DNA of 64,000 bases, taken from NCBI GenBank assembly GCA_002150815.3, contig NDFF03000172.1, positions 1-64,000 of the forward strand, in the 5' to 3' direction. The position numbers and the translations under genes were made by a program. The stretch's first letter is position 1. Each line of letters begins with the position of its first letter. The stretch is from Grammothele lineata (taxonomy: Eukaryota > Basidiomycota > Agaricomycetes > Polyporales > Polyporaceae). The notes below the pieces were generated by a model. The model saw only the letters and a program-made list of their open reading frames with translations. It did no database searches and was not told where the DNA came from. Positions 25,339 through 37,649 of this stretch are shown piece after piece.

Positions 25339-26183
25339 GTTCAGCTGGAGCACGACCTCTGAGAGTTGAGACAGTTGCACGAGGAGCGAAAATGGTACCG
25401 TTGGCGGCGAGAGGGAACAGAGGCCGTGCGCCGGACAGTAAGCAGTCGCCAGGACTCGACCTTTGTGGATGCGCGCTGGACCCCGGATACCGTCAGGGAC
25501 CGAAGCTGCGCTGCAAATAGACTCGTGTCGAGCGTGCACGGCGGAAGGAGAGTGGTCACAGACCCTGTCACTGCTGTGATCCTCGAAGGCCGAGAGGCCC
25601 GGTGGCCGGGAACTTTGTATGAGTCACGGTGGATTCGACGCCGAAGTGTAACAGGCGAGGCCGCTGCGCGCTATTGGGGCTTCTTGTGTCTCCATCCCAT
25701 TCACGGGATTCGCGAAGATTTCTGAGGCTTGTCAGACGCCGCCTGGAGTCGGAGAGTATCCGGCTGCGGCGAGAAGCCACTGCTGATCACAGAAGTTGCG
25801 GAGCTTCATGATCAGGCTTTGACCCCCTTGCGGGCATGAGCGTGTGCGCGAAGCTGGATGATCGGAATTAGCACATTTTCAATCGGATGTAGAGGATTGT
25901 GGGCGCAAAGAGGTGTGAAAATAACATGTTCGAAGTAACGAATTTGATGTGAGGAAAAGGGGGGCCGGCAAGAACGGTCAGGAGGCTCGATGAGGTCGCG
26001 TACGAAGCGCGCTGTTATCGGTATTGTAAGGGACTAGTAGAAGCGTAAAATTTGAAAGAACAGGCGGGTAGGATTCCTGCTTTCGTTCAAGATACCAGAG
26101 AAGATTATGTGCCAGGCGATGCCCAACTCCCGCAGTCTCTCTCATCACTAGTTGGACTCATTTGCATTGTCGCCTTCCCAACA
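25339..26183. other. Intergenic between two P450s, nothing recognised
   Basis: No reading frame here resembles a known protein. The region holds the P450-A promoter and the 3' end of P450-B. The 18-base motif seen near other cluster genes is absent. Confidence 0.4.
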
Positions 26184-28372
26184 TCACAAGTCGTTCTCTG
26201 ACGCTCTTACGAGCTCAACTGCACCGTCGTACCTTGGCACGCACAGCGACGGGAGTGACGAAAACTTGCTGTGGAATGTGGAAGACATATGAGACATCAG
26301 ACGCGAACATGACCGGCGAAATTACGCACATAATTGCGGATTCGTCAATGGTTAGCTTAGGGATAGGTGAGCCTTCGGGGGAGGTAATGCGATACACAGA
26401 TAGGATCGCCGTCATCGTCATCCATATCGCCGCATCGGCATATGCCTGCGCTGGGCATGCACTGGAGAGGATCCAAGCATTGAGCGCACCGCGGGATAAA
26501 ATCTGAGAGCGCTATAGGAGTGCTTACCGCCTCCCAAATCCAAAAGCAACTTGGCGTATCGCCCTATTCTCCCGGGAAGTGGCTTCGGGGATGGGCCCCG
26601 AGCCAGCATAGAACCTCTCCGGAAGGAACTCATCCGGATTTGGGAAGCGTTCCTCGTCGTGGCACATTGCCCTGCCGCAGCCATCTGTAAGTCCGTCTTG
26701 CACGTCGCAGGACAGCAGCCAAAGAAGAAGCGTACCAGAGGTTTGCGAGCACCTTGGACCCGGCTGGGAGACGATAGCCCTCCCACACCTCGTCCTTCCC
26801 GATTTCTCGGACGGCTGGCGCCTCGTGAGTACAAATGATGCAACGGTGACATGGGGAAGATGAAGCGCACCAAAGGAAACCGGAGGCATCCAGCGGAGGA
26901 GCTCAGTGAAGAGCGCTTCTACGTACGGAAGCGATTCTCTGTCCGCCAGAGACGGCATGCGGCTGCGCCCTACGACGGCGTCGATCTCCTCGTGCGCCTT
27001 CTGCTGTAATTCCGGATGGGCCAGCATGGCTGCAATGAACGTTTCACAGAACCCTATGAGCTGGAGCATGTACGAAGCGTGAATATTGTTCGTGCATGGT
27101 TGATAGGCGGAGCCAATACGTACGGGACCGTAGGCTCCTCCTGTGAATGACAGAACAGCGTATTGAATCATCCTGTGTTCTGCACTCGTGGAGCAGCTGC
27201 GCGTCAGCTTGGACGCGAACGAAAAGTTCTCGGCTTCGGAATTCTATTTGACGAGTCAGTATGATGCGTCGAAAGGAAGTGTTGGAGCGAGCGCGCAAGT
27301 GCGCACCAAAGTCTCTTCTACATGAGCGTTGGACCAAGACATTAATCTGCGCAGATCGTCGCGATACTTGTCGATCTTGCGAGCCACTTCCTTTCCCGCC
27401 ATCCACGTGGGAAGATACTTGACTGGAAGTGCGAAATTGTGGCCATTATGAGTAGACGAACATAGGGGAAATTGAACACGCACAAACGGGGAACAGCTCG
27501 ACCCAGGACGTCGAGGAGTTCATGAGAAGCTCTGTGGAGTTCTCACTCACTCTTTCCGAGAGGAGCATCCACTCGTCGTCGTCGTACGTTGGCCTATATC
27601 CAATCGCCCAATCCAAAATAGTCCGCACGAATGAGCTTCACGCAGGGCAAGGAATCGCGTCAGTGAGCACGAAGTCGCTGGCTAGCTGCAAAACCGGACT
27701 TACACACGGATGCAGTTGGGTGCGTCCTCGGGACTCTTCGAGATGCGGACAAGCAGTTGGCGCGCGGCATCTTCGATGTCCGGGACGCGGTTCAATATCG
27801 CGCGATGGCTCATCACGTTGTGGAAGTATCGACGCGTGGGCTTGAAGTACGCGTGAGCATGAGACGGGATGAACGCGAGGATGGAGTCGCATTCCGTCCT
27901 GTGTGGAAGCGAGAAGGGTGTTTGTGAGCGCTGCGTCCCAATCGATGCAGAGGCGTGCTACACGTACAAGAACGTCATCACGCGGTTCGGCTTGTCGGAG
28001 AAAGAGGACGCGCGCTTGGAAAAGATTTCCTCGGCGGCTTCCAGCTTGTTCACGACCACGACGCTTTTCCACAAGAAGCTGAACGCGACAACGGGGCTCT
28101 CTGCAAAGGCTGTGAGAAGACGCATGCGCCAGAACGACGAAGGGCGTACGGTATTTCTTGGACCATTCCGCGAAGGTTGTGTACTGCTTTGTCAACAGCT
28201 GTGGGATCTGAGCTCTTTCTAGCCCCCGAGGGCCCGGGGGGAGAGGAAGCAGAGCGCGGCGGCGATACAAGTACAAAATGGAGTAGAACAACAGTAACAC
28301 GAGGGCGGAATAGGCGAGGTCAGACATACTGAGGGACTTGTCGTCGTCGAGCCACCACTCACCAGGAGACAT
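26184..28372 (-). CDS. Cytochrome P450, copy B
   Basis: Anchor and hinge: AYSALVLLLFYSILYLYRRR, then LPLPPGPRG. The start may be 28372 or the second methionine at 28327, which matches the right copy better. Following exons: ESPVVAFSFLWKSVVVVNKL, RVMTFLY, FKPTRRYFHNVMS, WAIGYRPTYDDDEWMLLSE, LPTWMAGKEVARK, QKAHEEIDAVVGRSRMPSL, ELLRW (E-x-x-R), FLPERFYAG, and FGFGRR spliced to ACPAQAYADAAIW with the heme cysteine. The last exon ends in VRASENDL at 26184. The usual acid-threonine pair of the I-helix is missing: the spliced reading is TGGAYGP then LIGF. The heme loop has CPA where CPG is usual. The substrate is unknown, and catalysis may be unusual or reduced. Confidence 0.82.
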
Positions 28373-29508
28373 CGTGCCTCATACCATATATGCTCCATAA
28401 TGATGGAACTCTAGTCATCTGTAACTCTATAACTCATCAACGGGTATTCTTGTAGTGTGTCTAGCAAACGCGCGCATACCGCGGACGTTTCTGAGCATGG
28501 AACTGCGCACCGGTGCGAAGAACGTCAGCGAGCTCCTCCTCCCCTGTCCTGATCGGGTCGTAAGAGGGAGTGCGGAGATCTCCAGCGCAGCCTCCGGTGA
28601 GCCGTAAACAAGGACGGCATGCTCTGCAAAGAGAGGTCGCCTCAGCAGATGAGTGACGAAGAGCCCTCGCGCGCGGGATGTTGTGAGCCGTGACACTGAC
28701 AAGAACCCAAGGAAGGTTTTCTGCCCCTGGGCGCTCCGAGGAACAATCGGAGTCGGCGCTCAACCCGGCCCCGGGGTCTTCTCCCGGTCCGGTGCAGACT
28801 CGGGAGTACTTACATATGTCACACATAGCGGCTCGATGCACACCCGGCCAGGCGGAAACGAACGCCACGAAGCTGCTGCGCTGCAGCTCGAAGCCTGTAC
28901 GACAGTACCGCCGTCTCGATGCACTAGGCAGTGACTCGGAAAATTGTGCAAAGGCTCACCTTCTGCGGCGCGGAAAGAGCCTTCTTGGACATCACCTCTG
29001 GTTCCGGGTTCGAATCGCCGCCTTCGAGCTTCCTGCGGTTGCGCATGTGGACCCTGGTCGGAGGTAAGGCAGGGCCCGGCAATGCCAGGAGAAGCGATAT
29101 GCGAGACTCGGATAACTTGGATAAAATAAGGACTTCGGAGACCCACGCCCAGGGATTATGTACGTATACTCAGGTGTCAGAGGAGTCCTAGCATATGCAT
29201 AGAATAAGTATGTAGTGTCCGGTTAGATGCCGGATCTTACAACGCCTGCGTCGGCATTAGAATACACGTACTGATTGAGCCCCCTTGCTACATACGTAGC
29301 GCTGCTGAATAAGTGGCATGCTGCGCGAAGATTGTCCACTGTCTCCGGCACTGAACACTCGAGACTCGAACGATATTGTGAGCCAGAGCCAACTTAGTGC
29401 TAAACATACCGAAAAACCCAAAGGCGGAGACAGAGACTCTTACAACACGCCGCTCACAGTCCGCGGGCCGGAGACCGGCGCTCCTCCACGCTCCCTCGTC
29501 CTCACTCC
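28373..29508. promoter_or_regulatory. P450-B upstream region with the shared 18-mer
   Basis: AACGCCACGAAGCTGCTG occurs at 28861-28878, 489 bases from the P450-B start and in the same orientation relative to the gene as in the hydrolase promoters. Near 28960-29060 the minus strand holds a short exon-like run starting MRNRRKLEGGDSNPEPE, which I cannot assign to a gene. The MFS 3' end lies at 29509. Confidence 0.5.
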
Positions 29509-31817
29509 TCACGCATCCCGCCCCTCCCTCTCCTTCTCCTCCCCTCTCTCTCCCTCCCCCTCTCCCTCGCCAGCAGCACGCATCCCAAACCTCTCATCCC
29601 TCCCCACACCCAACCCCAACCCCCTCATCAACCCACTCACCAGCGCCCCCACGCCCGCGAACCCCACCACCACGCGCCACACCACCCTCAGCGCCTGCGC
29701 GAACGCCGCTTGCGTCTCCGCGCGCTCGGTGGGGGGCAGCGAGGGAATGAGCGGGACGACGGCGTACGCGACGTTCGTTAGGCCGTGCAGGGAGGGGGAG
29801 GAGAGGACGGAGGGGGGAAGACGGGCGAGGAGCGCGTTTTGCAGGAGCGCGCCGGAGAGGGTGACGCCCCAGATCTGCGCGTGCGCGTGCGCGGGTCCGG
29901 TCAGTTGTCAGGAGTCGAGAAACGCCCGTACTCTACGGGGTACAGGAACGCATGGAAAGGTGAAACGCACTTACCTGCGCAAACGACCTCACAAACACAA
30001 AAAACGCCAACGCGCGCGCGCTAACTCTCACATCCAACGGCGCCAACACCGGAAAATACGCCCCGCTCCACACCACGCCCACCCCGCACCCCACGACGAC
30101 CTGGTACGCAACGCTCGCCCCGCGCGCCGTATGTTCGTCGAGCGTGCTGGTGAGGGCGGCCCCGACGACGACGAGCGCCCACCCGAGCCAGAGTTGCGGC
30201 CGGTACCGCTGCGTCTTGGTGATGCTGAGCCCGGTGAGGATGGAGATGGGCCCGGTGGAGAAGCAGAGGGCGAGGAGGTCTACGCCGGAGGCGATGGGCG
30301 AGGCGGACTTGCAGGCTTGGTAGTAGAGGGGGAGAAAGACTGGGTGGAAAATGAGGAAATGCGCGTTGAAGGATGGGTTGGGGCGGGTGCTCACATACGA
30401 GGTTGATGTTGACAAAGGAGGCGATTAGGATCTGCGCGTAACTGCATCTGTTAGACAGGATGCAAATATGCGACCATCAAATACGGACACTTACCCGCTC
30501 AGACACGTACGGTCCAACATGACGGCCACCGGGACCTACGAAACAGTTGTTAATGATCGCATGCGACTACATACATCTCGCATCCACTCACCGCCGGGTG
30601 TTTGGAAAAGCGCGCTTCGTAGACGAACCACGCTACGATCCCGACACCCCCAATGACAAGTGGCACGAGAACCTCCGCCGACGTCCAAGCGAACTGGACT
30701 CCAGCCCACGTCAGAGCCACAGCACACGCGCACGACGCGCCCACGACGAGAGTGTTCCCTCTACCAGTCACGCTCTTCAGCAATGCCAATACAGATACGA
30801 AAGCGTCAAGCGCACGCACACGACGTCGAGTCGGGACACGACCTCGCCAAAGGTGCGGGGAGCCGGGGGACGTTTGAGGCGCAGGAAAAGCGCTATGACG
30901 ACGAGGACGACGCTCCCCGAGGGAATGTTGAAGTCTGAGGGTAGAGTTGTGAACGTTCGCGGGAAGCGTCGGGCGACTGTAGTCGTGCTGGATGCTCACA
31001 GAACAGCCAACGCCAAAGGGTATGACGTGCGAGCGCGCCACCAATGAGGGGACCTATCCCGCCGCCGACAGCCCATACTCTACGGTAGTGTGTGAGAGAA
31101 GGGCCTTGAGTGCGGCGCAGAAACTCACAGGCCGACGAGACCGTTGTACGTCCCACGCTCTTCGAGCGTCACAAGATCTGACAGAATGATTTGCGTCGAT
31201 GACAGTATCCCTCCAGCCCCGGCACCGTGTATCGCTACTGAAACGTAAGTATCGTTCAACAAGACTAAACGATCGAGACAGACCTCTGCCTAAGATGAGA
31301 ATGTTGATGTTCTGCGCCGCACCCGATACGGTAGCACCGACGATGAGGAGTACGAGAGAAGCGAACATGACGGGCGCACGTCCGAATACCTAGCGTGATC
31401 GATGTGTTGAGCGAGGTGACAACCGGCGCGTATAAAAACATGATGACTCACCTGCGCGAGACCGCCGACGAGAGGTAGAAGAACTGTGCCCGTGATGCCA
31501 TACGCGCTTGAGACCCATATGAAAGTGTTGGCATGGAGGTCGTTGACGATGACGGGAAGGGCAGTAGAAACAGCATACTAGAGCAAGGTACGGTCAGGGA
31601 ACACGTTTGCGAAAGGGAGAAGGGGACGTACGCCTTCTACACAAGCCACGAACACGGACAGAAGGAGAGCCGATAATATGAGCCAGAACTGCACACGCGT
31701 CCGCGAGGGCGCGGGTGTCGGAGCTGGAGGAATAGTAGGACTCGACTGAGATGTGTAAAGTTCGTGGACGGGCGCAGTCGGGACAAGCTCGAGCGTGCAG
31801 TTGTCGTGCCGAGACAT
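29509..31817 (-). CDS. MFS exporter (drug:H+ antiporter, 14-helix DHA2-like)
   Basis: The start MSRHDNCTLELVPTAPVHEL is a cytosolic tail. Helix 1 is FWLILSALLLSVFVACVEG. Helix 2 and the antiporter signature follow: YAVSTALPVIVNDLH, FIWVSSAYGITGTVLLPLVG, QVFGRAPVMFASLVLLIVG, NINILILGRG, GAGAGGILSSTQIILSDLV, EERGTYNGLV, then GGGIGPLIGGALARHTLWRW (motif C-like). The later half has ILTGLSITKTQRYRPQL and ARALAFFVFVRSFAQ. The C-terminus is a charged tail rich in Gly, Glu and Arg ending REGRDA. The family exports small molecules at the plasma or vacuolar membrane in exchange for protons. It is divergent from the methyltransferase gene with an 875-base shared promoter. It is present once, without a mirror partner. 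Confidence 0.9.
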
Positions 31818-32692
31818 ATTGGTGGGAACAGTAGAGGGAGAGGACTTGGAAGGCGAGCACGGTAGAGACTCCCTCTCGTCCTAACGTCCACAGGTAGGTA
31901 AAAGCGTGAGAGGAGTGGGACAAAGAGAGGCCAGAGGCAGGAGCAGGAGACTCGCTATAGCTTGCGGTTCGTCCGAGACCGCGGGAGGACCAGGTTGGGT
32001 GTACGGCACGGACCGACAGAGAAGTGTCGCGCACGAGGGACATCTGGAGCGTGACGGGTGCAGAGCCAGGAAAGTGGATCGAGATGCTTCGCGGGATTGG
32101 AGCCAGCGACTGGTACCGCAGCCCGAGCACAGGAAGCAAAACACCGAACTCGGACGGACCACCGAGAAGCCAGCCGCGGTCAGGACCCCGGCCCAGTGCC
32201 GGCACTCCCAACGCCACAAAGCTCTTGCCTCCCTCGGCCCTCGTATCCGCCGCTCGCACGCCGTGACGTCATCCGTTTGTCAGTGAGCACCTTGAGCGGG
32301 TGTAGGCTCTCCGAGTCCACGCATCGCAGGAAATGAGAAGCAAGCTCGCCGCGGGCAACGTCAGAGTCGCCTCGCACAGCCCCGCCACAGCGACACAGAT
32401 CGGACTTTGTATATTTTCATTCTCAGCTTGCAGTAGTGGCGCCCGCATAGTACCACCGACGTGCCCGTACCGGCCCAACGTCTAAATCTTACCTCTGCGT
32501 GTAATCTCCGAGGCTCTGCTCTACTCCAATGCTTCCACACGTCTCATTGATCCGGCCACTGCGCTTTCGCACCCACATCAAGGAGTATTCAAGAACTAAA
32601 TCGACAATATTCTGATGTAGATATCGGCGTATACGTATAAGAGACAAGGCGAGCGATAGTACATTTGTTCATCGTGTATAATTCCTCTGACA
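31818..32692. promoter_or_regulatory. Divergent promoter, MFS exporter / CFA synthase-like gene
   Basis: This is the only promoter serving the two unique central genes. A near-match to the shared motif, AACGCCACAAAGCTCTTG, lies at 32210-32227, 393 bases upstream of the exporter ATG and in the same relative orientation as the other sites. It is preceded by CAGGACCCCGGCCCA, which resembles the run before the motif in the right hydrolase promoter. Short reading frames in 31.9-32.4 kb have no recognisable product. Confidence 0.5.
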
Positions 32693-34956
32693 ATGCCCCT
32701 CCCCAGCCTTCACCCACCCACTCTACGCTCCGTGGTCGTTTCCGCTGGATATCTCCCAGCAGCCATTCGCTCGTATTTTGAAGAATATAGTGAGTACCGT
32801 CGTCGTCTACGGATGTATGCGCTTAGCACTCCAACGCTCCCCAGGCCGCGCATACGTCTTTCAGACGTTACAAAGAGGCATCGTACATGGCCGTCTCGTC
32901 ATCGAGGACTACGACGGCTCGCATACTTTCGGAAACGCCAAAGACAAGACGAAACCGCTCGTCACCATCAAAGTCAACGACGCGAACATGTGGACCCGCC
33001 TCCTGACGTCCCACGACATGGGAAGTGCGTGTGCATCTCGCCCTCGATACCTGCCAGTCGCGCAGTCTAGCTCACTCTCCTCGCAGTCTCAGAAGCGTAC
33101 ATGGCCGCCGAATTTGACGTCTCCAGCCTGAAAGACCTGCTTAACGTACGCGACCTAACGTATTCGTCCCGCGCGAGAACTCACCTCACCGCCGCAGCTG
33201 TGGCTCGATAATCGAGACCAATTGACGGGCTTGTGGAACACCATGAGCTCACTGTTCGCCCACTGGTCGGCGCTCGCCATAAACGCGCTCGGAAGGCAAA
33301 ATCTATTCATGGCGCGCAAGAACGTCGTACGTCCTCTCCGCGGCGCACATCTTCTCGACATTATATTCAATTGCTTCGCTTGTTCCCAGGAAGTCGCATA
33401 CGACACCTCGAACAGCTTCTTCGAGGTACGTACCCCCCCTTACCCATGGTCTCCCTCCTCCCACACCCACACCCTCTCACGCTATCCCCCCTTCGTGGCC
33501 GCAGTGCTTCCTAAGCAAAGAGATGATGTACTCCTGCGCGATCTGGGGCGACGAAGAAGGCGGGGTCCGGGGCGACCTCCTCGAGGGCCCGCGCCCGGGA
33601 GACCTCGAGGCCGCACAGATGCGCAAGATTCACACTTTGCTTCGGTACGCCCGCGTGCGGCCGGGCGACCGGTTGCTGGAGATCGGAACGGGGTGGGGCG
33701 CGATGAGTATCCAGGTGGGTCTTACCCCTTTCCCTCGCCCAGCGCGTGACTAGTGTAGCTCACTCACCCTTACGCACGCTCGCATGCACGCTTGCGCGAC
33801 TCGGGCGAACCAGGCAGCCCTCCTCGGCTGCACAGTCGACACCATCACGCTCTCCGCGGAGCAGAAGGCGATGGCGGAGGAGCGCGCGCGCGAAGCGGGC
33901 GTCGAGGACCGCGTGCGCGTGCACCTCTGCGACTACCGCGAGATGCCCGCCGAGTTCCAAGGGGCGTTCGACGCGTTCGTTTCGTCTGAGATGATCGAGG
34001 TGCGCCTTCCCCTTCTCCGTCCTCGCGATGCGGGGGTTGGAGAATGGGGCTGAAGCGCTGACGAACTGGCGCGGTTCGTAGGCAGTCGGCGTCCGGCACC
34101 TGCCTACATTCTTCCGCATCCTCGACTGGGCGCTCAAGCCCGACCGCGCGACCGTAGTCATCACCGCGACGACGCAGCCCGAACATCGCTGGAGCGCGTA
34201 CCAGTGAGCCTCCCCTCCCCTTTTTTTCCTCATCTCCCTCCCTCCTTCCTCCTCCCTCCTCGCGGCGCGGAACACTTCCTGCCCTTTGCCTACTTTCCTC
34301 CCGCACGTGGCGCACGCTGACTCACACGCGCACTCCGGAACAGATCAGACGACTTCGCGCGGCACTACCACTGGCCGAACTGCCACCTCCCGAGCGCGAC
34401 CTCGCTCGCGAACGCGGTGCAGGACGCGGTGCCCGGCCGGTTCGTCCTGCACCATCTGGAGGACCATAATATCCGTGCGTCCCTCTCTTTTCTCCTTTCC
34501 CTGAGAGCGCGCGCGGGGATGGGCTGACTGTGACTTGGATGTGGGGCGCACGCAGATTACCCGCGCACGCTGCGCGAATGGGGCCGGTACGTCTTCTCCC
34601 TCTGTCCCTCCCCCACTCTCTTTCACACGCTCTCACCTAACCGGCACCCCCTCCCCCAGCCGCCTCACCACCAACTTCCACGGCGCCGCCCTGACCTCCC
34701 TCCTCGCGCGGCACCCCTCCCTCCGCGCCCCGGGCGCGCTCGAGGCGTTCCGCAGGAAGTGGGAGTACATGTTCGCGTACGCCGAGGTCGGGTACGCGCG
34801 CGCGTATACGTCGTTGAATTGTTGGACTTTTACGAGGCCGGTGAGTGACTGTTCTTCAGTACCTGCTGCATCGACGCGTGTACGCGGGCGCGGGCGGGTT
34901 CGGATGCTGACGAGGTTCGATTTGTGTAGGAGAACGTGCTGGTGCCGTGTTCCTAG
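32693..34956 (+). CDS. Cyclopropane-fatty-acyl-phospholipid synthase-like methyltransferase
   Basis: The start is MPLPSLHPPTLRSVVVSAGY. Exons give RAYVFQTLQRGIVHGRLVIE, VTIKVNDANMWTRLL, EVAYDTSNSFFECFL, then the SAM-binding motif LLEIGTGWGAMSIQ, ALLGCTVDTITLSAEQKAMA, VHLCDYREMP, EMIEAVGVRHLPTFFRILDW, WGRRLTTNFHGAALTSL and AEVGYARAYTSLNCWTFTRP, ending in VLVPCS. This is the order of the CFA synthase family, which moves a methyl group from SAM to a double bond in a lipid acyl chain. The acidic residue in EMIEAVG fits the family; the following histidine usual in bacterial enzymes is alanine. The product could be cyclopropane or methyl-branched lipid, or another methylated metabolite. It is unique in the window and divergent from the exporter. 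Confidence 0.9.
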
Positions 34957-35505
34957 GCTGCTTCGGGAGCGGGGTCGAGGTCGAGCGCGTGCGCGTTACC
35001 GGTGGCTCGTAGATGCGGCGGGTTTGTGTGCATTTGCTTCCTTTAGAGCAAGGAGAGTCGTAGCTAGAAGACGTCCAGAAGTTCGATGTACGAGTATGTG
35101 TTGACATGAACGAATTCGAATTAACTACTACTTAGTCTGCACGAAACGTTGATGACTTGTATGAAATGGGGTACGAGCCGAACAGGACCTTCTCTATGAC
35201 CGCCCCAGATCCTCGTGAGCATCGAGTCTCACTGGATACTGGATAGTTACCCGTGGGACAGCATAGAAGAATGTAAATGTAAAAACCAGCAGCCAAGTAG
35301 GCCCGTTCTGAGTTCTCACTGAAAACGCCATGCATTCACGCGAAGCATAAAGCTACAGCGCGCGGAACTATCATACATCGCGCTCTCGCCATTGCTCCCC
35401 CCATTCCCTAAGCTGCCTCCTGCCCACCTACCAACTCGCGCGCCCCAACGAACCGCGAAGAAATCTTGTAAGGGAACGGCGACGGGTGACTACAACGTCC
35501 GTCCG
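34957..35505. other. Convergent 3' spacer, nothing recognised
   Basis: This stretch lies between the ends of the CFA synthase-like gene and P450-A'. It has no coding signal and presumably holds both 3' untranslated regions. Confidence 0.4.
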
Positions 35506-37649
35506 TCAGACACACCCATCACAAGGAAAACCACAAAAAGGCGAGACGAACCTCACAAGGCCCGACGCCCACTTCACGCCCTCCACGGACGGAGTGATGC
35601 CTGGGGGAACGGAGACCTCAAGCGTGTGCAGCATGCATGCAAGGGTGAGCCAGAGGGTTTCTTCGGCCAGGAACTTGCCTGGGCAGATTCTAGGAGGAAA
35701 GCGGCGCGTGAGAAGTGAGCAGGGCGCGCATATATGCATACAACTCGTCATTTGCTCGGAGTACGCACCTGCGACCAAAACCGAACGCAGCCCGCACCGG
35801 GCTGGGTTCACCCTCGGGCTTGTCGGGGGTGGGGACGTATCGGTCGGGGTTGAACGTGTCCGGGTCCGAGTACACGGACGGGTCGTGCAGGATGTGGCTA
35901 TATGCGCGCACTCATGCTCAGTCCCGGGCATCCGGGCAAACATCTACGTGGGCGGCACTTACGAGATGTTCGCGAGGACGGTGGTGCGTTTCGGGATGTA
36001 CCACCCTCTGTACTCGTCTTCTTCCATTGTGGCGTGCGGGACGCCTGCGGACGATGTGTAAGATACATCAGTACATCACGCGTCGGTGGAACTATAGGAT
36101 TGGGTGCGCACCGAGAGCAGAGACCGCCTTCCACCTGAGGGCCTCTTTCACGACGTTGCCTACAAAGGGAAGGCGCTCTTGATCCTCGATAGTGGGAAGT
36201 CGACCGCGGCCAATCACGTCGTCGAGTTCCTGCTGCGCCCGACGCTGAACGTTTGGGTACAGCGTCATTGCGAGCAGGAAGTTGGTGATAGCAGCTGCGG
36301 TCTGTGAGCGTTCGGTGTTAGACGTCAGAGCGTGTACGCAGAGTGGAGTAGGTAGGGGACAAACCGTGTCCACTCCGCCTAGTGGCAAGTTTACGCCAGA
36401 CCGCGCGTGAGCAACAGAAACGAGTTATTCCGGTTATCATAGTGCGTACCGGAATATACAACGGCCAGGCAATTCTTCACGAACTCGTCGCGGTCTACGT
36501 CAGCCGTGTCCAAGTCCTGCTGGAGAAGACGCGTCGCCATGGACGGAATGGCTGTCCCCGCAACCTTTAGGGAAGGAAACTTATAATGTGGTACGGGAAA
36601 CGAGGTCGAACGACTTACCAGGGTCCTCTTGACCATCTCCAACGGCACCGTACGCATCCCAGCCGAAAGCTGGCGGCTGATGTCCGCGATGCGATGGAAG
36701 CCGGTGCCGGGGAACCATCTCGGAAGATGTTGTACTGATTGAAGCTCCTCAATAAGGTCGTATTATATGATAGACAGAGTTGCTCACGAATGGGAAAGAC
36801 GTCAACTATTTCTACGCCAGGGTGTCTCGAAGCACTTTCCCGCACAGCTTCCGCCATAGCGACGTATTCGTCATCCGCAGACACAACTTGGTGGCCATAC
36901 GTGATCATCATTATAATCGCCCCCGTCATTCTAGTTGACCGAAAGAACTCAACGCGTGCCGAATTGATTTGACATAGAATACGACACGTACAGTTTGATG
37001 TCCTTGACGGCGTTGTCTGGATGCGTAAGTAGCCGAGCAAGGAGCGAGTTGACCTCGCGCGAGATGACAGCACGATGATTCTGCGCAACGATAGTGGGAG
37101 TGAACTCTTGCTGTACAACGCGCCTGTATGCAAGGAAGCGTTTCCCGTAAGACATCAACGTGAGATGCCAGCTCCAATCCATCCTGTGATGCGTGGAAAT
37201 ATGAGAAAGGACCGGGATATGGGTAGCCAGTACACGTACAGCTCTTTCAGCATTGCGAACCGCGGTCTGTCAGAGTATATTGAACCTTTCTTCTCCAGGA
37301 GGTCATGAACGGCATCGAAGGAATTGAGGACGAGTATATCCGTTCCGAGTGTCTTGAAGTACAAGACGTCGCTACCTAGTCCACAAGGATGACGCCTGAG
37401 GAAAAGTGACCGCACAGGTACGGAGAACGCACCATATGTCTTAGAAATCTTGGCATATTGATCCCACTCGTTTCCGCCTTGCGGCATGTCCCTCAAGTTG
37501 CCCACGAGTAATTGTGGTATGGGTCCTGGAGGAAACCGTCGCGCGGGACCGACGAAAGTCTTTACAACCCATGAAATGAGTAACAACGCGGCCCCACAGA
37601 GCACGGAAGTATACAAGGTTGCGCTTTGGCTGCTTGGAATCGTGAGCAT
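35506..37649 (-). CDS. Cytochrome P450, copy A'
   Basis: Start MLTIPSSQSATLYTSVLCG (membrane anchor), hinge RRFPPGPIPQLLVGNLRDMP, then YFKTLGTDILVLNSF, LLEKKGSIYSDRPRFAML and MSYGKRFLAYRRVVQ. Also LPRWFPGTGFHRIADISRQ, the I-helix SGGVDTTAAAITNFLLAM, KEALRW (E-x-x-R), FNPDRYVPTPDK, and FGFGRR spliced to ICPGKFLAEE. All P450 hallmarks are present in frame. It is the paralogue of P450-A on the left. Unlike the other mirrored genes it keeps the same strand as its partner, so it has been flipped relative to the inverted order. ER-bound monooxygenase; substrate unknown. Confidence 0.88.

Noticed and set aside
29000..29025. Possible tRNA T-arm (GGGTTCGAATCGCC)
   Set aside because: No matching stem and no acceptor, D or anticodon arms at the required distances.
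29318..30406. Open frame of 362 codons on the plus strand
   Set aside because: It lies antisense to the MFS exporter exons, is low in complexity (Ser/Pro then Arg/Gly/Glu runs) and has no family resemblance; the minus-strand transporter exons have clear motifs.
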